Assembly (NCBI GenBank): GCA_028565635.1
Contig: JAOXYB010027368.1
Coordinates: 1 to 15,525, forward strand
Direction: 5' to 3'
Source of the DNA: Phoronis ovalis
Taxonomy: Eukaryota > Phoronida > Phoronidae
Length of the DNA stretch: 15,525 bases
Position 1 is the stretch's first letter. The number at the start of each line of letters is the position of its first letter. The notes beneath the pieces were generated by a model. That model was not told where the DNA came from. It saw nothing but the letters and a program-made list of their open reading frames with translations, and did not search any database. Positions 9,601 to 15,525 of the stretch are shown here, piece after piece. Both the position numbers and the translations under genes were made by a program.

Positions 9601-12600
9601 CATCTGTTAGGTTTGCTGCATTAGAAACACTTTCAACTTCAGATTGTGTCAAATCACTTTGTACAAAATCCTTTACTGAAAATACTTGATTTTCTGACTT
9701 TAACTCTGGAACTGTCTCATCAGATGATTTCAAATCAGTTGCTGCCAAAGTATCTAGTCCCTGATTCTCAATTTTAACTCCTTCATGTTGTAAAGTACTG
9801 GTAATCCCTAGACCAAATGGATCATTGTCGTCATCCAAAGGGTTGATGGTGGCACCTTCTTGTACATGTACTGATGTGCCAGTTGTGGAAGCAAATGGAT
9901 CTAATCCATCAAAATCACTTCCAAAAGGGTTTAAGTTTTCTATCATAGTGCTCTTTTCTCCCAAACTGCCTTCAAAGGGATTTAAATTCTCTACTGCAGT
10001 ACTAGTTCCTAGTTCAGTACTGTCCCTTTGAAGTGAAGCAAATGGATCAAAATCATTATTCTCCATCAAAGTTTGATTTTCTAACACTGCAATACTAGAC
10101 ATAGAGTCAGTTGAGATATCTCCAAATATCTGATCATTTTCAACAGACAACTTAATTTTTGGACTTTCAGTGTTGAAATCTAGTAAACTGTTGTCAATGG
10201 CAGCTTCTTTATCACCATCTCCCCCCACATTGCCCTCTATAGTCTCACTTGCACTGTTATTCTCATTTTCTAATGCAAGGAAGTTTTTGATGATTGGTAG
10301 CACTACTTTGCGAGATGCTTTAATATTGCTTTGTGTGAAAACAATGCAGTTATCTATTGAGCAAGGCAGAGGAGACAAATCCAAACTAACTGGACCTTTG
10401 GCTTCAAGCAAAGCATCAACAACCTAAAACACAAGCACGAAACCATTTAAAAGACTCGATCATTACACAAATAATGTATAATCTGCATTAAATGGATACA
10501 GAACGTTTTTTCCTGTAAGTCAATACCTACAGCCTTGTCTTATACTTATCACTCTGCCATATAAGTACTCCTGACACCAGTACCAAAGCGATAAGCTTCA
10601 GAGTTCAAGCTGCTAAATCTTTGTTAAATCATGTTAATTGGTAATTGATTATATGATACTTGCATCTTCCCCTTATCAAAACATTTTTTTTTCCTTTCTA
10701 CCTTACTGCAAAACTGGAAAATCATTGACTGAGGCACTTTATTATTGATCCTTGTTGGCAGTTAATACTGGTAAAGTTTCAGCTTGTACCACAAGCGTGT
10801 TGGAGTTTTTTTTGAAAGCTTCAGTGTTTACAAAAATTAAAGTGAGTTTATACCAAAATCATGGCATCCTCACTGATTACATTTGACAGATATGAAAATT
10901 AAACTTTTAAATATTATGTTAGCAAAAATGTACCATTTTATTAGTCAATTCACCTCAGAACATAAGGTATGAATAAGTTGTCCTGAATGCCTACTAGCCA
11001 CCTTAAATGCAATGGGCTACAAAATTATGAGACTTATATGTACCCAATATTCAAAAACCAATGAGACACAACTCACCCCTTTCTGGAAATCGCTATTTCC
11101 TGAGTAGACCAATATTTCTCGTTTTGGAACTGTTGGGATATCATGCGATAAACTCATCAAAACAAGAACTGCTGATTGGTTACAGTCACAGAAAGTAGAC
11201 ATATCGCTCAGCAGATTTTCCTTCCGCAGAATATCCTAGTAAAAATGTCAAATAACCATATGTTATACACTTTAGTAGAAAAAAAAGCTACAATGAGCCA
11301 AAAAATTTTATATTTCATCAAATAAAGAAATATGAAAGTTAATTCCTGCTAATTAAAAATCCCAATGTTACCTAACAACTGAAATTTGTGAAACAAGTGA
11401 AATTATCAATCTTGAGATAAACAAAAAATTATAAAAGAATTTGTTTGGTTACATATCCTCCTACTCACCTCCATGTTCATAGTAATGGAACAAACAGCTA
11501 CATTCATCTTCTTGGAAACCGCTATTTTCAGGTCCTTCCTCAGTAGTTCCTGATTGCTTAAACCTGAAATATTATCATTTTCTCTTTTGTTATTATTAAG
11601 ACTACATATAGCAGAAAGTAGACAAGTTAAAATTTCTTTATAGATACTGCACAGATATAGAATTTAAAACTGAAATTTGTAAAACAAGTGAAATTGTCAA
11701 TCTTGAGATAAACAAATTTTTCAAACTCATATATTTTTGACCTATCACCATGACTGAAAGTCAAAACTTCACTCAATTTCATATATCGAAGACATTTTTA
11801 TTGCTGCAGCATTCAATAACACAAAATGCAAAATCAATGGAAAACACTCACCAGAAACATCAAACTTGGCACTCTGAATACCATCAAACACTTTGGTCCT
11901 GTCCAAATCTGAATCGACATCTGCTAAGTATGTCTCAAGCTGTTCAATGACTTTTTCATCTTTTTCTGTTTTTCTACCAGCTTCTTCTGACAGGCATACT
12001 GTATCCAACAAAATAGTACCTGTTCAAAAATGAAACAACAGGTGAATTATGATGTAGCTGTAATAAGCATGGTACATGTATTCACCTTTGTATGTTATGT
12101 ATTTATGTTCTTTACATCTTCCTATAATTTTGTATAGCATCAAGGACTTTCAGTTGCATACCCAGTGTTAACATATTTTTTAAATTTCAATTCTCTAGTA
12201 ATTTTATGACATCTCAAATGTCCTAGTTTGTTTGTTGCAACACTGACATTTGAAATGGTTATCATATAACAATATCAGTCTGCTGTGACTAAACATCATT
12301 TTACATAGTACAAAAACTGCTAATCTCATGAAGTAACTTATATTTACCATAAAGAAGTAGTGCAGTTTGTTTGTCCAGTTGAAAATTTTTGTCATTCAAC
12401 AGATTCTCTGCAACCAATGTACAACAAGACCCTACCATTTCAATAACAACAGAACAGCTAAAATTACAAAAATATTAAATTGCAAATTGCTAATACTACA
12501 AGAATTAAGCAATATACATGTATACAATTCTGAGTCTCAGTCGACAAATAACTATTTCCGATTGAAAGGCAGGAAAAACAACATCACGGTCAGATCATGC

Positions 12601-14459
12601 AGTACATGATTGTGCTTTAAAAACACAAGATTCAGTTTTGGGTTAATTTATTTCAAAAGCCTACTAGTGATATATACTAGTAAAAATTATGGAAGATGCA
12701 GCAAAGAAAAATTTAATATAAAAAAAAAATCCTGTTAGATGTAAGTACATATATTATTGCATGAACAAATGTATTTCTTAAAAGTAGTAATAGACAAATT
12801 ATAACCTTCTGTAAGATGGCAATCCATCAAAATATGTACTAGTTAAAAGACTATATAAGATTATAAGTCTTGAAAAGATGTGATTATACAATGTTCTCGT
12901 ATATAATCAATAAATGTCATCTGACTTTGACAAAGTGTCATTATAGAGACAAAACTACACTCTAATTAGACTACCTAAGAATGACAGTGGATAAGAACCA
13001 ATAATCAATAACCAGAAACCTAAAACTTTCATACATTTAGATGCTAAAGTTATTTAACAAAAATCTGAATGTTTTACAAAAGTATATTGCTGCATAAAAA
13101 ATTGAAACTTTTAATGTTATAATTAATTGTTTTTGTTTGTTTGGACAATGTTAGCTATCTCCAATAGTATTACTTTAATTTCAAACATCCAAAGATAATG
13201 AAGTAGACAGCTGTAACAGACATAGAAGTAGGATGTCTTGATAAACCCGGACACTAAAGTCGTTCTTTAGTTCTAATAATTTGAATTCACCTCAGAAGCT
13301 ACAGAACATGAGACATTCTTTTAACATTGCTCACCTATCATTTTCTGGCCGTTCATTATGATGGTGGTCTATGATATCTACAACAGCAGATACAAATTCT
13401 TTATCCCTATCAACTACCACATTATGATCAACCAGGGTCATCTTCATAGTACCACTGGCACACAAACTCTCCAAATTAATCTCATCTCTAAATGTTAGCT
13501 GATCAACAGCAATCTAAGAAAATGAAGAAGATATTTTACAGTATCAGCGATTATTAATAATTCATTTGAAAGCCTTTTTTCCACTAAGCTTACTTTTAAT
13601 TCTGAAAATTAATATCCATCTAACATAAGGGCCATCTGAGTGTGGATAGGATCAAATAATTTCATTGATGCACTCAACAACAATACATTGCTTAAGCCAT
13701 GCCTACGGGTTCAACAGACTCTGCTGTAATTTTCTTAATTTCAACCTTATATGTGAAGGCTTCTAGTCTATCATTGGTGCATAGTGTATAATAGTGTACA
13801 TTTTCATTGTTCTGATGTTAACCCATGAAAATTAATCACCATTTTTGCCATCATAAAATATTTTTCAATAGCAATTTACCTTACATCTATCTAACCAGTA
13901 GGTTGATGCTGTTTTTAAATTAAATTCTTTTCTAGGAATGTTCAACACAGGAATGTACACTGTATCTGGCTGCTTTTTTACCTATTGAACAAGACAAAAA
14001 CAGCACGCACTGTAGAACAAGTGAAATATTACATTATCAATCCAACCAGTCTACAAATAATTTGATGCAAAAGTGATAATATTGTAAAATTACCTGAACA
14101 AAGTGGTAACTATAAACAGACTACGTAGTTCATAATGTAAGCGACAATTTAAATTAGAACAGGGACTATATATGGGCAAGTCACATTTACCTGACAAAAT
14201 TTTACACTTTACAGTATTATAGGGTAATAAAAAGTACATGTCAAATTTGCATGAGGTAATAAAGTGCAGTGTAGTATTTTTTCAAATGTCCAAGATTTTA
14301 TTCTGTAACTAGAGCAGTCGGTAGCAAGCCATAATCATGTGACATATAACCTACCTTATTTAGATAATATGCATGTACCAGTGCAGCCACAGTGGAATCC
14401 AGATCACAAGCTTCGTTTCCAATGACTACATGCACTGTGGTAAATTCCTCCAGAAATGT
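3621..14459 (-). CDS. PRUNE2: PRUNE2-like protein (prune DHH/DHHA2 + acidic linker + BNIP2/BCH domain), 5' partial, 16 exons
   Basis: Spliced model on the minus strand: 14459-14355, 13981-13880, 13513-13335, 12457-12348, 12019-11852, 11563-11469, 11235-11077, 10423-7469, 7258-7162, 6480-6268, 5763-5602, 5164-5065, 4844-4713, 4332-4246, 4049-3951, 3681-3621. The total is 4,824 nt, exactly 1,607 codons plus stop, with all phases agreeing. Visible domains are a prune-family DHH domain (GNEACDLDS at residues 14-22, LVDHN around D98, IIDHHHNE with DHH at 118-120, GTILLD at 166-171), DHHA2 (about 220-345), a disordered acidic linker (about 345-1290), and a BNIP2/caytaxin BCH domain (about 1410-1600). 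Vertebrate PRUNE2/BMCC1 has this domain order; PRUNE1 lacks the BCH half and BNIP2 lacks the prune half. The start codon and first exon are missing from the window. The last exon is uncertain, with an alternative starting at 1672. The cellular role is inferred from the family: cytoplasmic/endosomal scaffold, possible phosphoesterase. Confidence 0.9.
3951..4049 (-). CDS. PRUNE2: Exon: end of BCH domain, [11 protein letters not shown]
   Basis: This 99-nt exon runs phase 2 to 2. The acceptor is TTGTTTCAG and the donor GAA|GTAAGT. With the junction Ser it encodes [20 protein letters not shown], then YVFIPEPVK, matching the family SSKFxxKIxYVxxLxELxxL and IPExIK blocks. It ends with two bases of a codon, so the following coding exon must start by completing AA+N (Lys or Asn). 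Confidence 0.95.
4246..4332 (-). CDS. PRUNE2: Exon: BCH domain, [14 protein letters not shown]
   Basis: This 87-nt exon runs phase 2 to 2. The acceptor is ACATTTCAG and the donor TCAG|GTACAT. It encodes [19 protein letters not shown] and MFLARPFI, matching the conserved LRKNLKxxxIVHPxWFIRT and TRPFIS blocks. In family members this RRLRKNLK region is implicated in Rho-family GTPase/GAP binding; that role is inferred here. Confidence 0.96.
4333..4712 (-). other. Intron, nothing further seen
   Basis: A GT-AG intron of 380 bp between the AEDYMI and LRKNLK exons. AT-rich with no repeats or conserved open frames noticed. Confidence 0.85.
4713..4844 (-). CDS. PRUNE2: Exon: BCH domain, [14 protein letters not shown]
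   Basis: This 132-nt exon runs phase 2 to 2. The acceptor is CTCATCAG and the donor ACG|GTAACA. It encodes [20 protein letters not shown], then [20 protein letters not shown] and LDRR. The AEDYMI(V/I)YLxGATP and MPGLxWxKKxYQ blocks are signatures of BNIP2, BNIPL, caytaxin and PRUNE2. Confidence 0.97.
5065..5164 (-). CDS. PRUNE2: Exon: BCH domain, NAIIVFAAC
   Basis: This 100-nt exon runs phase 1 to 2. The acceptor is ATTTTTTCAG and the donor CTT|GTAAGT. It encodes [18 protein letters not shown], then [13 protein letters not shown]. This is nearly identical to the human BNIP2/PRUNE2 block [12 protein letters not shown](D/E)S, with the same helix after it. It is the central strand of the CRAL-TRIO-like fold. 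Confidence 0.97.
5165..5601 (-). other. Intron, nothing further seen
   Basis: A GT-AG intron of 437 bp between the first two BCH exons. The open frame on the plus strand from 5536 is mostly antisense to the adjoining exon. Confidence 0.85.
5602..5763 (-). CDS. PRUNE2: Exon: start of BCH domain
   Basis: This 162-nt exon runs phase 1 to 1. The acceptor is TTATTCAG and the donor GGAG|GTAATA. It encodes [20 protein letters not shown], then [19 protein letters not shown]. These match the BNIP2-family EYTAxEExxxxxxWRxV and IDMKVIEPYxxVxSHGG blocks closely. A 13-bp perfect inverted repeat lies 43-85 nt upstream of the exon in the intron. Confidence 0.96.
5764..6267 (-). other. Intron containing the 13-bp inverted repeat
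   Basis: A GT-AG intron of 504 bp. Apart from the inverted repeat at 5806-5848 it is unremarkable AT-rich sequence. Confidence 0.85.
5806..5848. repeat. 13-bp perfect inverted repeat
   Basis: The arms are gatttcattttgt (5806-5818) and acaaaatgaaatc (5836-5848), with a 17-nt loop. It lies in the intron just upstream of the 5763-5602 exon. In RNA it could form a stable hairpin near the branch-point region. Confidence 0.8.
6268..6480 (-). CDS. PRUNE2: Exon: pre-BCH acidic region
   Basis: This 213-nt exon runs phase 1 to 1. The acceptor is ATACTTTCAG and the donor ATAA|GTAAGT. It encodes a basic patch (PKRKIK), an acidic stretch (NDEDEQSF) and [11 protein letters not shown], which resembles the T-P-D-D/E-rich segment before the BCH domain in BNIP2, caytaxin and PRUNE2. 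I see no W-acidic kinesin-light-chain motif (the ELEWED type of caytaxin) in any visible exon. Confidence 0.9.
6481..7161 (-). other. Intron, nothing further seen
   Basis: A GT-AG intron of 681 bp. The plus-strand open frames here are short, AT-rich in codons and without recognisable motifs. Confidence 0.8.
7162..7258 (-). CDS. PRUNE2: Exon: acidic start of BNIP2-like module
   Basis: This 97-nt exon runs phase 0 to 1. The acceptor is GCATTTTAG and the donor CAG|GTATAG. It encodes [20 protein letters not shown] and an acidic tail ([12 protein letters not shown]). It is accepted because both splice sites are good, the frame stays open, and the phase is exactly what the phase-0 exon before and the phase-1 exon after require. 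Similar acidic LDD-type stretches precede the BCH domain in BNIP2-family proteins. Confidence 0.85.
7430..7468 (-). other. GC donor and retained-intron alternative C-terminus
   Basis: The intron after the giant exon begins GCAAGT rather than GT. CAG|GCAAGT is the recognised strong consensus for GC-AG introns, and the intron ends TTTTAG at 7259. No GT donor of the right phase lies nearby. If the intron is retained, translation continues for 12 codons ([12 protein letters not shown]) to a stop at 7432-7430, giving a protein without the BCH domain. Confidence 0.75.
7469..10423 (-). CDS. PRUNE2: Giant exon: end of DHHA2 plus long acidic disordered linker
   Basis: This 2,955-nt exon runs phase 0 to 0 and covers residues 307-1291. 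The acceptor is TGTTTTAG. The first 40 or so residues ([10 protein letters not shown] ... [15 protein letters not shown]) close the DHHA2 domain. The rest is low in hydrophobic residues, rich in Asp, Glu, Ser, Thr and Asn, and predicted by eye to be disordered. Within it are four DPF and two NPF motifs (residues 432-597), three copies of a PxTPxxS(F/L) motif (about 632-794) and DSGFVVVED at 824-832. A giant central exon coding for an acidic linker is also characteristic of vertebrate PRUNE2. It ends in CAG|GCAAGT, a GC donor. Read-through adds 12 residues ([12 protein letters not shown]) and stops at 7430. Plus-strand open frames over this exon are antisense shadows. Confidence 0.95.
10424..11076 (-). 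other. Intron, nothing further seen
   Basis: A GT-AG intron of 653 bp preceding the giant exon. No repeat or coding signal noticed. Confidence 0.85.
11077..11235 (-). CDS. PRUNE2: Exon: DHHA2 core
   Basis: This 159-nt exon runs phase 0 to 0 and encodes 53 residues. The acceptor is TTTTTACTAG and the donor GGG|GTGAGT. It encodes a helix ([14 protein letters not shown]) and the strands [12 protein letters not shown] and REILVYSG of the DHHA2 fold. It is more divergent from vertebrate sequences than the DHH exons, but its position and hydrophobic pattern fit. Confidence 0.9.
11378..11425 (+). repeat. 48-bp direct repeat, copy 1
   Basis: The stretch contains gaaatttgtgaaacaagtga and cttgagataaacaaa. 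It matches 11669-11716 at 46 of 48 positions by eye, at an offset of 291 bp. It lies in the intron downstream (in transcript sense) of the 11563-11469 exon. Confidence 0.85.
11469..11563 (-). CDS. PRUNE2: Exon: DHHA2 start (LLRKDLK)
   Basis: This 95-nt exon runs phase 1 to 0. The acceptor is ATATTTCAG and the donor GAG|GTGAGT. It encodes [13 protein letters not shown] and then [11 protein letters not shown], matching the family LRKDxK block and the following VAISAIxMDLE strand of DHHA2. The exon is flanked on both sides by copies of a 48-bp intronic direct repeat, listed separately. Confidence 0.92.
11669..11716 (+). repeat. 48-bp direct repeat, copy 2
   Basis: Second copy of the repeat at 11378-11425, in the intron upstream (in transcript sense) of the 11563-11469 exon. 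It differs at two positions. A looser relative (gaacaagtgaaat...ttatcaatcc) occurs near 14012-14043, suggesting a dispersed element rather than a pure local duplication. Confidence 0.85.
11852..12019 (-). CDS. PRUNE2: Exon: DHH motif IV and linker to DHHA2
   Basis: This 168-nt exon runs phase 1 to 1. The acceptor is TTTGAACAG and the donor CTG|GTGAGT. It begins with [16 protein letters not shown], where D171 is the motif IV metal ligand. A charged helix ([15 protein letters not shown]) follows, then [14 protein letters not shown], the well-conserved (L/I)QxAKFDVSG entry into the DHHA2 domain. Confidence 0.93.
12348..12457 (-). CDS. PRUNE2: Exon: prune domain, VGSCCTLV block
   Basis: This 110-nt exon runs phase 2 to 1. 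The acceptor is GTAATTTTAG and the donor ATG|GTAAAT. It encodes [18 protein letters not shown] and [10 protein letters not shown], matching the prune-family V(E/S)xVGSCATLV and DRQTAxLLHG blocks. The Gly at its end is completed across the junction and starts motif IV (GTILLD). Confidence 0.93.
12458..13334 (-). other. Intron, nothing further seen
   Basis: A GT-AG intron of 877 bp, the largest within the prune module. It has small inverted words (tactagt...actagta at about 12662-12682; actaaag...ctttagt near 13253) that chance could explain. Confidence 0.85.
13335..13513 (-). CDS. PRUNE2: Exon: DHH motifs II and III
   Basis: This 179-nt exon runs phase 0 to 2. The acceptor is TTTTCTTAG and the donor AG|GTGAGC. 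It encodes [12 protein letters not shown], then motif II (LVDHN, D98) and motif III ([12 protein letters not shown] at 118-120). The intact Asp-His-His is notable: mammalian PRUNE1 has DHR at this place. An acidic/basic stretch (NERPEND) follows. Together with D19, D21 and D171 the metal-coordinating set looks complete, so catalysis is plausible. Confidence 0.94.
13514..13879 (-). other. Intron, nothing further seen
   Basis: A GT-AG intron of 366 bp between the VLNIPR and DHH motif II/III exons. No other feature noticed. Confidence 0.85.
13880..13981 (-). CDS. PRUNE2: Exon: prune domain, VLNIPR strand
   Basis: This 102-nt exon runs phase 0 to 0 and encodes 34 residues. The acceptor is TTCAATAG and the donor AAG|GTAAAT. 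The segment [13 protein letters not shown] corresponds to the conserved VFVPVLNI(K/P)R block that follows motif I in prune proteins. The rest (TYWLDRCK) leads into the FRDE block of the next exon. Confidence 0.92.
13982..14354 (-). other. Intron, nothing further seen
   Basis: A GT-AG intron of 373 bp. It includes a loose relative of the 48-bp repeat near 14012-14043. Confidence 0.8.
14355..14459 (-). CDS. PRUNE2: Exon: DHH motif I (first visible exon)
   Basis: This 105-nt exon runs phase 0 to 0 and encodes 35 residues. The acceptor is TTTGTTAG and the donor AAG|GTAGGT. It contains [13 protein letters not shown], the prune version of DHH motif I, whose two Asp residues (D19, D21) bind the catalytic metals. 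It ends in a helix ([12 protein letters not shown]) typical of the family. The known human protein carries about 13 further residues before this point, so a short first coding exon must lie upstream. I found no ATG-bearing stretch with a phase-0 donor between 14470 and 15013. Confidence 0.93.
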
Positions 14460-15013
14460 CTAACAAAGAATTACAAAAAATGATCAAAAATTGTTTAATA
14501 ATTGAAGAATACATGGGATTCATATGCTGTAACTATCAATTTAAAAAGGAAAAAAGTAACGGCAATTTAATTTAACCAAACAAAAATTGATCAAAAGGAA
14601 AAATTAAATGTAATGTACTAATGCACTTTTTTAAATATAAAAGAATGTTCAACAGCATACATGTGTTTTCTCTTAAAAAATAAAAAATATTCTATACATG
14701 GTTATAGTGACAGTGCTATAAAACATCAAAAAACAAGTTTCCTAAAAGTATTAAATGCAATATACATGTACTTCTCAACATAATTATAGATGATTTTAAT
14801 TACACACTTTTATAAATATATGTCTTTGAAATCCTAGTTGACAAGGGATTAACTCTTAACATCAGTGATAATTTGATGTAATTAGACTACCACTAATTAT
14901 AGTGTAATAACTTTTTATTGATTATTATCAACAATCAGAAGTTTACAATTGGGAATTCAAAGTAAGCTTTGAGCACTTTCCTAATCTCAGAAGTCTAAAG
15001 GACAAATGGTTCA
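14460..15013 (-). other. Part of intron 1 (or 5' flank); no first exon found
   Basis: AT-rich sequence between the first visible exon and the minisatellite. I looked on the minus strand for an ATG followed by a short open frame and a phase-0 GT donor and found none convincing, so the first coding exon probably lies past 15525. Confidence 0.6.
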
Positions 15014-15525
15014 CAAATGTTCAGCCTAGGTCATCGCATTGTCTGTTCAGCCTTGTTGATCATACCATAGGTATGTTCATCCTTGGTCATATACCATTGT
15101 TATGTTCAGTCATAGTCATACCATTGTTATGTTCAGTCATAGTCATACCATTGTTATCTTCAGCATTATAGTCATGCCATTGGTATGTTCAGTCTTGGAC
15201 CATTGTTATGTTCAGTCTTTGCCAAACCATTGTTATTTTTGTTCAGTCTTGGGCATACCATTGTTATGTCCAGTCATGGTCATACCATGTTATGTTCAGT
15301 CTTGGTCATACCATTATTATGTCCAGTCATGGTCATACCATATTGTTATCTTCAGCACTATAGTCATACCACTGTTATGTCCAGTCTTGGTCATACCATT
15401 GTTATGTTCAGTCTTGGTCATACCATTGTTATGTCCAGTCATGATCATACCATATTGTTATCTTCAGCATTATAGTCATACCACTGTTATGTCCAGTCTT
15501 GGTCATACCATTGTTATGTCCAGTC
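15014..15525. repeat. Minisatellite, about 27-bp unit, with higher-order structure
   Basis: The core unit is about 27 bp: gtcataccattgttatgt followed by (t/c)cagtcttg or (t/c)cagtcatg. Units are degenerate at the left edge (15014-15090) and more uniform toward the right, where the array runs off the window. A longer variant unit of 31 bp (ccatattgttatcttcagca...tatagt) recurs with ttgttatctt at 15151, 15343 and 15455. The last two are 112 bp apart, equal to three 27-bp units plus one 31-bp unit, so a higher-order repeat has formed. It lies upstream of the first visible exon, in intron 1 or the 5' flank. Confidence 0.93.

Noticed and set aside
7465-10427. Several plus-strand open frames of 67-90 codons over the giant exon
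   Set aside because: They are antisense to the strongly supported 985-codon exon and show Ser/Phe/Leu-rich composition expected from the reverse complement of acidic codons.
12204-12395. 63-codon minus-strand open frame overlapping the 12457-12348 exon
   Set aside because: Different frame from the conserved VGSCCTLV exon; mostly intronic.
15185-15475. 96-codon plus-strand open frame (repeated HTIVM/SLGHT pattern)
   Set aside because: It is a translation of the minisatellite; units near 27 bp, divisible by three, keep a frame open without selection.

Overview
The window is eukaryotic nuclear DNA, clearly AT-rich, from an intron-rich animal genome. It holds one recognisable gene, on the minus strand: a PRUNE2 (BMCC1/BNIPXL)-type gene that fuses an exopolyphosphatase-like prune domain (DHH/DHHA2) to a C-terminal BNIP2/caytaxin-type BCH (CRAL-TRIO-like) domain. 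Overused tacatgta-type words, short introns and the divergence from vertebrate proteins suggest a lophotrochozoan, perhaps a mollusc. That assignment is an inference and is weak.

Layout, in transcript order (right to left): 15014-15525 is a minisatellite of about 27 bp that runs off the window edge. The first exon, with the start codon, is not visible and probably lies beyond 15525. Seven exons between 14459 and 11077 (residues 1-306 of the visible protein) encode the prune DHH/DHHA2 module. One giant 2,955-nt exon (10423-7469, residues 307-1291) encodes an acidic, Ser/Thr-rich, apparently disordered linker with endocytic DPF/NPF motifs, a newly noticed three-copy motif and an LC3-interaction-like motif. 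Two exons (7258-7162, 6480-6268) encode the acidic lead-in to the BNIP2 module. Five exons (5763-3951) encode the BCH domain. The C-terminus is then completed by one of two candidate last coding exons (3681-3615 or 1672 onward). All sixteen segments of the main model join in frame with AG acceptors and GT donors, except one CAG|GCAAGT (GC) donor after the giant exon. They give 1,607 residues plus stop. Region 1-1430 shows no gene I can support.

How the parts could work together: the N-terminal module keeps the full DHH metal-binding signature, so it may be an active phosphoesterase. The linker could recruit AP-2 and EH-domain proteins and Atg8-family proteins. The C-terminal BCH domain is a known small-GTPase/GAP and membrane-scaffold module. 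The GC donor lies exactly at the junction of the two halves, and reading through it ends the protein after 12 more residues, which could give a prune-plus-linker isoform without the BCH domain. No novel stand-alone system (CRISPR, phage defence, biosynthetic cluster) is present.
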